From: Eutreptiella sp. 'Long Island Sound 2002'
Lineage: Eukaryota; Euglenozoa; Euglenophyceae; Eutreptiales; Eutreptiaceae
Reading direction: 5' to 3'
Length of the DNA stretch: 64,000 nt
Assembly (NCBI GenBank): GCA_964036045.1
Contig: OZ038392.1
Span: 41,082,806-41,146,805, forward strand
The notes under the pieces: generated by a model
Seen by the model: only the letters and a program-made list of their open reading frames with translations
Told to the model about the DNA's origin: nothing
The model's database searches: none
Program-made: the position numbers and the translations under genes
Shown: one piece after another, positions 33,597 to 43,570 of the stretch
Layout of the letters: each line of letters opens with the position of its first letter
Position numbering within the stretch: position 1 is the stretch's first letter

Positions 33597-33971
33597 TTGC
33601 CGTTGGCGCGCTGGCTGAAGCGCAATGCCTTTGGTGTGCTCAACGAAGGGAGAGGCCTCCGGAAAATAGTGGATCATAACCATCAACAAAATGATCAACA
33701 AGTTCGGAAACTTCACCAAGACCTCATGGGGTTTCATACTTCGTTGAAGCAATCATACGACAGACTTGTGGAATACGCAAGCAATGTAGACAAACAAATG
33801 GAGACCATCACCAACACAATTGCGACATCAACAAGCATACGAAAATCAAAACAAGGATTTGTTTTGAGAGTAGATCTTAACGCGAGCGCTTGCAGCGCTT
33901 TCTTTGTCAGCTTTTGGCGCTGTGAGCGCCTTGTGGTATATATCTGCCACAGATGGCAGAATGTGATGTAA
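33597..33971 (+). CDS. Coiled-coil-like ORF of the nested element
   Basis: A 124-codon frame with no homologue I recognise; the apparent start is not ATG. Residues ~25-85 are polar and helical with regular Leu/Val/Ile spacing (QQVRKLHQDLMGFHTSLKQS), a probable coiled coil. It lies 27 bp downstream of the basic ORF in another frame, so it may be the C-terminal part of that protein after a frameshift. Confidence 0.3.
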   Translation: MPLARWLKRNAFGVLNEGRGLRKIVDHNHQQNDQQVRKLHQDLMGFHTSLKQSYDRLVEYASNVDKQMETITNTIATSTSIRKSKQGFVLRVDLNASACSAFFVSFWRCERLVVYICHRWQNVM

Positions 33972-34675
33972 ATTACAATGCATCCAAAAGTTGACTTTGT
34001 CAACGAAGCCTTTTTTTGGCCTACAAGTGGCGCCAAGCGCCTTATGTGCTGGCACTGACATGTGCCTTTGCTTTCTTTTTCGTTGTAGATACTATTTTGG
34101 ATCTGCAATGAGCAGTGGTGGGATACACCCTGCTTTACACTTTGAGTGAACTCTGGTTTACTCAGTTTGGCAATTCTGTTTTGCTTTGCACCTGCCTGCT
34201 TGTGAGCAGTGTGTCTTTTTTTCTTTTTTAGCTGCTTCTGTCTTGGAGAAAAAGCAGAGTGGTTTTCCCGTTTGTTTTTCTGCTTTTGTTGAAAAAAGCA
34301 GGGGTTTTCTTTCTGTATTTTTATACTAAATTTTATCTGTGCCATGAGCACTTCAGGTTGTGTGCCATGAGCACTTATCAGGTTTTTACACCCTGTGAGG
34401 AGTTTGAGTGGGTATAGGTTGAAACACCACTTCACCACTTCCCTAGGGCACTGTTTGGTGACAGAAATCCCTTTCAGGAGGGTAAAGCTATCTGTGGTAT
34501 CAGTGGTATTCCACTAGCATGATCTGCACATAGATAGTAGCTGTTTTTACCTGGAATGAGTAGAAATAGCCAGATCACAGACAAGAATATCTGTATTGTA
34601 TTGTAGGTAAAGGCCTGCATGTTTTGCTATTTTTTTTTGCTCGGGTCAGCAACTCATTTGGGGAGTGCTGAGCCT
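33972..34675. other. Non-coding 3' part of the nested element
   Basis: No supported gene; T-rich and A-rich stretches and a repeated TGTGCCATGAGCACTT near 34340-34378. Confidence 0.5.
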
Positions 34676-34727
34676 GGGGGGGGAGTGTAAACATGCAAGG
34701 CAGCCTTTTGGGTGCTTGCGTTTTACA
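34676..34727 (+). repeat. Polypurine tract plus 42-bp mini-LTR
   Basis: CTGGGGGGGGAG is followed by a 42-bp segment starting TGTAAA and ending GGGTGCTTGCGTTTTACA, the same ends as the full LTR. It looks like an internally deleted LTR just upstream of the complete one. Confidence 0.55.
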
Positions 34728-34837
34728 CCCACCCAGCTCTGTCTGAGCTTTTCCCAGCCCTATGGTAAAACCCTTCGCACCCTTTTGTTTTGGGGTCTCA
34801 GCCACACATCAGGGTATGTGTGGGCTTGGGGGGGGAG

Positions 34838-35362
34838 TGTAAAGGGAAGCTCAGGACAGGACAGAACAAGGTTGGTTTCTTCTGTGGACCTCTGCATTTG
34901 GCAGGGTCAGGATTACAGCAATTATGTCTAATTTCTGTTTGTTGTGCATGACATAGCCCCATATAAGTTATTTGCTGTGGTGCGTCGCAGATGCCGCAAT
35001 TTGGGCACTGCAGGGCACGCGTGCGCACTGACGTGTGCATTGTTTTCTTTCGGAGAAGCACTGATTTTTATTATAAAAAGATCTGATTTTGTAGGATTTT
35101 AGCATGTTTACAGTGTATGTATTGTGCTGAACGTCCATTATTGTTTAGGCCATGAAACGGCTTATCTGTTGAATCACTCCGTATCACCAAGTCAAGATTG
35201 ATCAACTCATTTGATTTATTGCGTGCGGCAATTACAAGAAGGGCGTCGTTTCAAGGTTTTCAAAATGGGACTGCAGGAGATTCAAAATGAGAGGTTTGAA
35301 AATTCTGAGTACTGGCCGAAACAAGACTCGGAGGTCTTGAAATTGGGTGCTTGCGTTTTACA
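34838..35362 (+). repeat. 3' LTR of the nested element
   Basis: Begins TGTAAAGGGAAG after a polypurine tract at about 34826-34837 and ends GCTTGCGTTTTACA at the CCTAG duplication. TATA-like TTATAAAAAG is at 35071. Its U5 contains the ATG 35265, which runs in frame into the downstream gag fragment. Confidence 0.88.
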
Positions 35363-35594
35363 CCTAGGGTCCTACGCGCACTCTGGCCCGCTGTCCGACA
35401 GAGCTGAGACAGCATCCCTGCCAAGACGACCGAGACCCGAGTATCCAAGAGCATGTTGTCCAACCCCAAGGGCTCCCGAAGTGGGCCCGACTCGAGTTGA
35501 GGAACAACATCATCCAAGGCCAACCTACGGTGCCCTGGATCATACGGCCGAATTGCTGGCCAAACTCCTGCCTGGATCAGAGGATCAGATGTGA
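35265..35594 (+). CDS. Chimeric LTR-gag ORF
   Basis: The LTR-encoded start (MGLQEIQNERFENSEYWPKQ) continues without a stop across the insertion joint into the resumed gag frame (LGSYAHSGPL...) until a frameshift near 35587. The 3' LTR also supplies a TATA-like site, so a truncated gag fusion could be transcribed and translated. Whether it is, I cannot tell. Confidence 0.4.
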   Translation: MGLQEIQNERFENSEYWPKQDSEVLKLGACVLHLGSYAHSGPLSDRAETASLPRRPRPEYPRACCPTPRAPEVGPTRVEEQHHPRPTYGALDHTAELLAKLLPGSEDQM

Positions 35595-37654
35595 CGGCCC
35601 TATCGGAGGCCATTAAGGCTAAACTGGGTATTGCAGAACCCTTACCCAAGCCAGAGTTGCCCTCTCTCTCTCCAGGACTGAGTACCCTGGCCGAAGATCT
35701 TAAGAGATCAAGGGTCTCAAGGCTGTTGCCTAAGGTCACCTGCCCCAGCCCCTTTCACCCCCGTGCCAGGACTGTGCCCATGGCTGAACTACAGGACCCG
35801 CCTGTCACAGAGATTGAGAAAAGAGGGCTGTCAGCCGTGGCACCTCTTGCCGGCGTGTCGCCTTCAGGCCTAACCCCGGGGAGTGGGAAGACGGGCAGAC
35901 CTATTGCCCAGGCAAACATCCAGCTGGAACTGCCGGAGTTCGACCCCAAAAATCTGCCCAAATGGACAGAAGAATTTGCAGAGTTCCTTTTGTTGACTGG
36001 CCAATCCCATGTGGATGTGGCCACCAAATGCTCACCGCTGAAACGCTCATGCAAAAAGAAATTTTTGCAAAAACAGGTGAAACAGATTGTGAAAACCTGT
36101 TCCACCTGGGCAGAGGTACTCCTGAGGTTGGAGAAAACATTCCCAGTCTATGAGACTGACCTCAGCGTACGCACACAGATCGAGGAGCTACCTATGCTCC
36201 CTGAGTTTCCATCCGCTGCGCGAATTTCTGAATATGTGTGCGACTTGGAGTACCTGCTTTCGAGGATGAACGTGGGCTCCTACGGAGCCACTGAGCCCCA
36301 CCTGTGGCTCATGAGTAAGATTCCCCAACGTACGTGGGATGATTGCCGCTCCACCTCTGAGTGGAAGAGCAGGACCCACTCGTACGATGAACTGGTGGAC
36401 CTCTTGATTGAGCTAGCTCTTGAGAGAGAGAATGACTCCCACATGGAGAAATTCCTCAAGAAGCCTTTGGGTCGAGGTGGTACCCCTACCCCCGAACGTG
36501 GCCAAGGGAAAGGGCCTAAAAATCCCACTAACACCAACCAGTGAGGTGGTAAAGGGAGGGGTAACCTACGTGCCATGAATGAGGTTAAACCTGATGCAGG
36601 TACACCCCCCCTGTTCTACTGCAAACCTGTCAATGACAAGGGAAGACCTTGTCATGCCTCTGACTGCGATCTCCGCAGTGGCTGTATGCTGCAGATGAAA
36701 CATCAGCAGCATACCAAGGATGGGAAACCTGTGACCCATCAGGACCCTTTCAGGTGTACCATCACCTGTGGTTACTGTGGCAAGCGTCGTCACTACGAGG
36801 ACGAATGCCACATCAAGAAACGCGAGAGTGACAAGCTCAAGCGTCAGGAAGCGGAACGCCAGAAGCTCCAAACGCCCGCCAGAAACCCCCCGAATGGGGA
36901 TAAAGGTGGTAAAGGAGGTGGCAAGGGGGGTGGCAAAAATGGACCCCCTAACCCCCAGAGGCGCTCATCAGCGCCCGTTGCTACACCCACTCCTGCTGCT
37001 ACACCAGCTCCTGCCGCAGGTGACCCCAAGAAGCGCCCCCAAGGGGATAACGCTACCCCTGAGGGGAAGAATTCCAAGAAGAGGCGCTTGGCCTGGATGG
37101 CCAAGTCCCTCATTGCTGCAGGGGTGGATGTGAAGTTCCCTGATGAGGAGTAGGGGGGCGGCTCCGAAGAGGAGGACTTGGTTTTCTGGATCCTCGTGAA
37201 AATCGGGGGTCAGGTTTTTCGAGCGGTGCTTGACACCGGTGCAACACTTTCCATAGTGGCGCGGCGCCTGCTAAAGGCTTTCAAGAAAACTAAGACTGTG
37301 GCCATAAGAGTAGGGGATGGGCAAACCATCCATTCCTTGGGGGGGGTCGATGTGACTATATGTCTGGGCGACGAAACCGTGACCCGACACTGCAGAGTGC
37401 TGGACACCGACGCCTTTGACATCGTCATTGCCACCGACTTCCTACGAAGAAACCCCCAGGTAAAAATGCTGTCCCTCCAGCGCCCCTATTCTTTGCACTG
37501 CGACTTTGGCAGTGGGCTATTCTCCGTACCTTTGGGGCTGTCAGGACGAAAAGAGTCTGGGCTGCGCTACACATCCAAGACTAACTATCGTACTGAAAAC
37601 TACCGATTGGCCCGTCACGTTCTTGAAAATGGACTGGCGGCCCTTCAGGTAAAC

Positions 37655-37965
37655 CTGGATGAGATCCAGGTGGAATTGTTTGCGAGCCAACAACAGCACA
37701 TCATGCAGTTGTACTGCTCGAAACAACTGAACAATGCTTTCCGTTTTTTCTGGAAAGCAATGGGCCTAGCGTATGCTAACCCTCCCTTCTCCCTGCTCGC
37801 GAAGGTTCTAACAAAAATCGCTTATGAGGGAGGAAGGGTTGTTATGTGCACCCCTGACTGGGGCTGCTCTGGTGAACATGCTTACTGGCGCCGTATGCTA
37901 GATCAAATGACCGTGGGAAGAGTGCAACTCCCCGACGGCCCCATCTCTGTGCCTGAGGACTCAGA
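37655..37965 (+). other. Methyltransferase-like domain inside pol
   Basis: Pol residues ~160-262, counted from 37178, contain ELFASQQQH, then AYANPPFSLLAKVLTKI, then GGRVVMCTPDWG with a following Trp. This order (LFAS, [A/N]PPF, V.P.W) matches the region of DIRS-type retroelements described as a Dam-like N6-adenine methyltransferase; NPPF corresponds to the [DNS]PP[YFW] catalytic motif. I see no clear glycine-rich SAM-binding motif, so activity is doubtful. It is present and open in both copies. Confidence 0.55.
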
Positions 37966-40900
37966 CACAGCTATGCAGGCCCCTGAGTGGGCCAGTTTCC
38001 TGTCCATCGTCGATGGATCTCTCAATCCTGTACCCCTGTGTGACTTAGACCAGGTGCTACTGAAAGAGGTCATGGCCGAAAATCGTGGCCTGACCCTTTC
38101 TGATCTCAAAAATCGATCTCCTGAGCACCTATCTGCCACACTTACAGGGTGTGAGTCTCCCGATGACTATCTGGAACCTGCAGCTGTAAAAGAGGATGCT
38201 GATGACCAACTGTCTGAGATCGCCAGCACTATTCCTTCTGTTGATCCCAGCTGTGTTGACCTAAAACATAGTGCCTTCCTAGCCCAGCTGTTGCCAGAGG
38301 AGGTAGATCTAGAGTCAACCTCTGAACCTGCTTCCCCTGTTGGGAAGCCAGTGCTACACATGCAGCCTATGCACACAGGTGAACCCGTGGCCCAGAGTGC
38401 TGATGCTCTGGCGCGGCCTGCTGCTAATAACATGCCATTGTCTGAGCATGACACTCAGGAACTCCGGCGGCTGTTGTACCTTAAGGCTGAAGGTATTGAG
38501 CGCCAAGAGCGGCTGCAATACCTCAGACAGACCTGGAAATCCTCCATCTGGTCTGAGGAGGACGATGATTCCTATACGCTTCCTGATCCTGAGATACCTC
38601 TAGTATATTCTCTGCACTATGGGCAGCAATGTCCCCCTGAGTGGGACGATAGTTTTGTGCCTGCCGAAACTGCTGATCGGCAGAAAAAGAAAGAACATGG
38701 AAAAAGCAACCTCCATGCTGAGGAGGATTTCCTTCAGAAACTCGAGAGTCTTAACCTTGACCCCCGCCTGAAGAAACTGCTGATAACCTATGAGGAGGTG
38801 TTCGGCGCCTTGCCGCCTCCCCTTTCTTGTAAAAAACTGGTCCAGATGGACCTGAAATTGAAACCAGAATTTGAAAAGACGCGAGTGAGGCGTCGTCCCT
38901 ATCCCGCTCCACAGGAACAGGTCGAAGAAATCGAGCGCCAGATCCAGGAATGCATTGATGCTGGCCTCGTTGAAGAGTATAAGCAGGGGGACTATCCCCA
39001 TCACTGCAGTCCCTGTTTCCTTGTTGCCAAACCAGGGTCGACTGCCCTACGTCTGGTTGTAGACTATGGTGAGGTCAACAAGAAAACCCAGAACCACTCA
39101 GGGAGTATTCCTAACATGGAAAACACCCTGGAGCGTATTGCCAAATGTAGGTACAAGACCAAAATGGACAAACGCTCTGGTTTCTGGCAGGTGGACCTAA
39201 CCGCCGCAGCTCAGGAGCTGTTGGCCTTTATAACCCCTGAGGGTCGTGTCTTCAAGTGGAAGGTTATGCCTTTCGGGGTGGCTAATGCCCCAGCGCTCTT
39301 CCAGGAGCTTATGAACAAAAATTTGTACATACTGAGGCGCAGGCCTCTAGTACAAGAGTTGATTTCTCGGGGTGCAGAAATGGAGGCTCACATCGATGAC
39401 GTGAGTTTGGGTACTAATACCAAAGAGGACCATGTCCTTCTCCTCCGTGAATTTTTCATTGTCTGTCAAGAAAACCATCTCCGAATCAAACTCCAAAAAT
39501 GTGAGTTTGTGAAAGAGGAGATGGAGTATTTGGGTTTTGACGTGGGGTATGGCTGGTGGAAACCAGCCGCGTCTAAGATGCAGCCCCTACAGGACATGCA
39601 GATTCGCGATGACCCGAAGAAGGGCCTACACGATGTGAAGTGTTTTGTGGGCGCCTGTAATTTCTATCAGCGTCACATCCACAATTTTACTTACTCCTCT
39701 GCACCCCTCACTGACCTAATCAAGAAAACTACTCCCTGGAGGTGGACCTCCAGAGAGGAAGAGTGTTTCCAGGAGTTGAAGAAGAAGATTGCATCCTCCA
39801 ACTGCCTGGGAGTACCCCGCCCTGAGGGCGAGATAGTCCTGATCACTGATGCCAGTGATGTAGGGGGGGGAGGTACGATCTACCAATGGCAGGAGCTTAA
39901 ACCCGCAGAACTAACCCACTGCCATTATCGTACTACTGGACTGAACCGTGATGGTTCGTTGAAACATGACTATCCTACCAGTGAGTGGCGACTGGTGCCA
40001 CGGGGACACTGGAATTGGAAATGGAACCAAGGGCGTTCCAATTACAGCACCTATGACCAGCAACTCCTGGCCGGTATGTTGGTGCTATCGTCACGATCCC
40101 GACTCCTGGGATCTAACCCTATTGTCTGGCTGTGTGACCAGGAGCCTGTGAAGTCTTTTCAGAAGGGCCCACGACCAGAGAAAGCAAAGCTAAAACGGTG
40201 GTGGACTTACCTGAGCCAGTTCAGGCTGACAGTGCATCATATCCACGGGATAAAGAATGAACTGTCTGACTGTATATCGCGCAACAACTTCGATGCGCTT
40301 ATTGGTGAGAGCTCTGAGGCGCTCGTTAGAGAGGCTTTCCAGCGTATGGATGTCCAGCTTGACCTGTCCATGCGCACTGCCGGAATCCTGGAGGGCTGGA
40401 GTCTAACCGACTATCAGTCAGAGTATGAAGAAATTCTCCAAACCCTCAGCACCGGTCTCGAACCCCGTGTCATTGACGGGCACGTGTGGTATAAAAACAA
40501 TCACTACCTCTTCTATGAGGACCAAATTGTGGTGCCTGAGGCATGACTGGATGGGTGCCTACAGTGGTCCCATCTCAGTTCTGGTCACACTGGCGCTAAT
40601 CGCTCAGTCTTAGGCGGCTCAAGTTGCATGGTCAAAATCACACCAAATGCACCCAATTTGGACCATGCAAAAAAATAGTTTTTCACAGGCGCTGTTTTTT
40701 GAAAACAGAATATTAGTCCAGAGAAAGTATCTTTCTTACCATTTGTGCCATTTTGTGCCTTTTTTCGGACAGCCGAAAACAAAAAAAAAACTATAAAAAA
40801 AATAAATAAATCTTATGATTTCAGTGGAAAATGATGTGCTTTTAGCCGATATTGGCCAATAAATACATTTTGCATTCCCCTTGTTTTTTGCATGAACATG

Positions 40901-40986
40901 GTCTGCAGAAAAAATGATTGCAACATCATTTTCTGTTCTGCATGTTCATTGCATACCTGGAAAAATGATTTATTGATCGAATTCTA

Positions 40987-41004
40987 TGCGCGAGGCCTCG
41001 CGCA
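40987..41004. repeat. GC palindrome 1
   Basis: TGCGCGAGGCCTCGCGCA, perfect 18-bp palindrome in AT-rich surroundings. Confidence 0.95.
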
Positions 41005-41092
41005 ATCAAGACCAAGGATCATTAAAACAGAAGCATGGCGGGTTAAATATCAATGCAAAACACATGCAACATGTGGTTCAAGGGCTGCCCCA

Positions 41093-41110
41093 TGCGAGAG
41101 GCCTCGCGCA
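41093..41110. repeat. GC palindrome 2 (one mismatch)
   Basis: TGCGAGAGGCCTCGCGCA; one base breaks the symmetry. Confidence 0.9.
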
Positions 41111-41279
41111 TAACTTACTAAGCCAAAAACCTCAGCTGATTCATTTTCCTTTGCAAAGACGGCTTCAGGGTCGAGTGGTCTTACTACCCACCCCACGGTT
41201 TGATTTTTGATTTGCACTGCCTGAAAAAAGAGGTAGCGGTTGTGACTTTCAAGTTCTGGGACTGCATTGCAGTCCTCAT

Positions 41280-41297
41280 TGCGCGAGGCCTCGCGCA
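41280..41297. repeat. GC palindrome 3
   Basis: TGCGCGAGGCCTCGCGCA, identical to palindrome 1. Confidence 0.95.
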
Positions 41298-42074
41298 AAA
41301 AAAGGCCCAGAAAATATATTCTTTGTACCATTGTGATGGGTTCTCATCTGATGGCGCTTGTGCACAACCTCCACTGAAGAAACGAGTACCTAAATTGTCG
41401 TTGAGTGATTGAAATTCACCAGAAGCTTGCCCCCCCCGGAGGCGGAAAACCTCTTTTTGGGCTTGGTCAGCCCCTGCGCTTGGCAGACTGCTTCCCCGAG
41501 GGCACCTTCTTTCTCCAGGTATCGAACATCATCTTGATAATTGGTGTCATTTGCACTACATTGCATTTTACTCTCCAAAACATCAGTTTTTTTGGCCCAA
41601 ACAGACGCTCAAAAAAGTGCCACGCATGGCAAATTCATATTTTCTTTGCACATTTTACTTTGGTCTATAGTCAACAACAGAAGGATCAATTTTTCTTCAG
41701 CCAAAGCTACAAGGGGGGTCCCTGTCCAGCTCAGCGTCATCTGTTGAGTGGACATGCTTCATGTGCTACCACTGATACTCTTTTTTTTGCTTGACGCTCC
41801 CCATAACTTGTGGCAGGTGTGCATAATGAGCAATGCTGAGGGATGCACCCTGTGCAACACCTCCAACGTATGTGCTCCTTTTGTTAGGAATGCAACAAAA
41901 TTAGAAATCATTTCTTGAGTCATCAGTTAGATTTGCAAGGCTTGTTTAGAGCGCTGAATGTCCGCCCGCGTAAACATATTGTACAATGTGATCAAGTCAA
42001 GGGTCCCTGTAATGTCACTCCAGTGTAGGCGCCTGCTTGATTCCTCAATTCTACCATCATTACCTGACTTTGGA

Positions 42075-42130
42075 GGGGCAATGGACTGCTCCTTGCGCGA
42101 GGCCTCGCGCAAGGAACAGTCCATTGCCCC
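42075..42130. repeat. GC palindrome 4 within a 56-bp palindrome
   Basis: The 18-bp core is at 42094-42111. The symmetry extends to GGGGCAATGGACTG on the left and its complement on the right, 28-bp arms with a single mismatch and no loop. Confidence 0.95.
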
Positions 42131-43434
42131 CCAAAAAGTATTTTTTGGACCCACCACGACCAAGAAAAGGCCAAAATTCCTTACATAAGAGTTCTTTTGG
42201 TGTTTCAAAAACGGCTTGATTTTTTGCAAGCCAAAGAATGGTTCTTTTGGTGTTTTTTGAGGCCGTGTATTTTGGGCACTTTCTGTCCTTGTATACCATG
42301 CAACTTGAGCCGCCTAAGTCAGTGGACTTCTTCCGCGAGTGTTTCTACTCTAGTCTAACCCTGACTGAACTGAGGTCGCGTATGCAGGCCATTGTGGATG
42401 CTTGTGGCTGTCATGCCAGCAAGCAGAGCAACAGTAGGGATAGGGGCCTGATCTCCAGCTTACCAATACTCTATTGTGCTAACTCTCTTCTCTAGGTGGA
42501 TTTCATCCACGGCCTACCGCGCTTTGGCGGCTATGATAGTTGCCTCGTGGTCACCTGTGGTCTATCTCGCTTCACCCGTGTGTTCCCTTGCAATAAGAAA
42601 TCACAGGTGAGCAGACTGTGAAAATGTTGGTCGAACAATGGTTCGAACCCTATGGAGCACCTAAGCAGGTGCAGTCTGATGAGGATGTACGCATCCGCAG
42701 TGACACTGGGTGGTACAAACGAGTGCTAAATGCCCTCAACGTGGAGGTAACCACAGGTGTGCCCTATACCCACACGTCTAACCCTCTCTGTGAGAGACAG
42801 AACCGTGTGGTGGAGCAAAACTTAAGAATCCTGATGAAACAAGAGCGCACCAAGGACTGGGTACGCCTAGTGCCCTGGGCAGTGCTGACCAAGAACTCAC
42901 AGCGGAGCTCTTCTACAGGTTTCACCCCCCACGAACTGTTCCATGGAGGACGACCTGCTTGGTTCTTCAAAACCCCCTTTGCTGAGGACTTCAAGAGCCC
43001 TGTGGGAGATTGGCAGGAACACAAGCAGTCTCTGGCTAACCAGGCTGATACTAACCTGAGACACATTCGTGACCATGGACGGAGCCGACGGAACCGCCTA
43101 CGGTGACCTGCCATTCAAGGTTGGTAACCTTGTTTTGGTACACCATTCACGCCTACCCTCCTGGCCACGTAACTGCCTACAGGACCCTTATTTTGGACCC
43201 TATCATATCATTAGGATAGATGGATCCAGGATCCATGTCAGGTGCAGTCCACGTCTAGGTGGCGAACTGCTGTGTGCACCTAAGCAGTTGAGGCACTATC
43301 ACTCCCCTGACGACTTGTCTTGGGATGAATGGCGCCTCAGCAACAGTGAGGTTGAGCGTATAGACCTAGAGAACGCTGCCAGTCCAGAGCAGGCAGACGA
43401 ACTCGAAGAGATGACTGCCGATGAGATGGCAGTC

Positions 43435-43570
43435 GATGGTTACTACGTGGTTGCAGGTATTGCTCGCCACGAGTATAAACAGGGCTGGAAATTCCTAACC
43501 CTGTGGGATGGCTATGGGTTATCTGAGGCGACCTGGGAACCTATGTCAGCCTTCATACAACCAGATGGGA
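43435..43570 (+). other. Chromodomain of copy 1 pol
   Basis: GYYVVAGIARHEYKQGWKFL, LTLWDGYG and EATWEP follow the chromodomain pattern (strand, W-x3-W, E-x-TWEP). In chromoviruses it is fused to the integrase C terminus and directs insertion to chromatin. Copy 2 has TAG in place of the Tyr codon after WDG. Confidence 0.8.

Larger units (their letters stand above)
32007..35362 (+). mobile_element. Nested non-autonomous LTR retroelement in gag
   Basis: The insertion splits gag. It is flanked by the 5-bp duplication CCTAG (32002-32006 and 35363-35367), starts TGTAAAGGG and ends GTTTTACA. Direct terminal repeats of about 506 bp look identical in my reading, so the insertion is recent and younger than its host. 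A G-rich polypurine tract (CTTGGGGGGGAG) precedes the 3' LTR. It carries one basic ORF but no protease, reverse transcriptase or integrase, so it must be mobilised in trans. Confidence 0.92.
31586..37153 (+). pseudogene. gag: gag of Ty3/gypsy copy 1, interrupted
   Basis: Start at the ATG 31586 (MSTPSVRTWP), about 70 bp after the primer-binding site. Codons 1-140 lie before 32007, where a 3.36-kb LTR element is inserted; the frame resumes at 35363. Without the insertion the protein would be about 735 residues, as in copy 2. The capsid-like part (about 35900-36440) is helical; a CCHC knuckle, CGYCGKRRHYEDEC (C-x2-C-x4-H-x4-C), is at about 36770-36815; a Gly/Lys-rich and a Pro/Ala-rich tail follow. 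Lesions: a 1-bp deletion near 35587, and TGA at 36542-36544 where copy 2 has GGA. The terminal UAG at 37151-37153 is shared by both copies and is probably functional. Confidence 0.88.
40609..42318. mobile_element. Nested non-autonomous TIR DNA transposon
   Basis: A 1,710-bp insertion with perfect 24-bp terminal inverted repeats (starting CTTAGGCGGCTCAAGTTGC; 40609-40632 and 42295-42318) and a 5-bp target duplication TCAGT (40604-40608 and 42319-42323). Copy 2 of the retroelement has the uninterrupted site. It has no transposase frame, is AT-rich, and contains four GC-rich palindromes. Confidence 0.93.
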
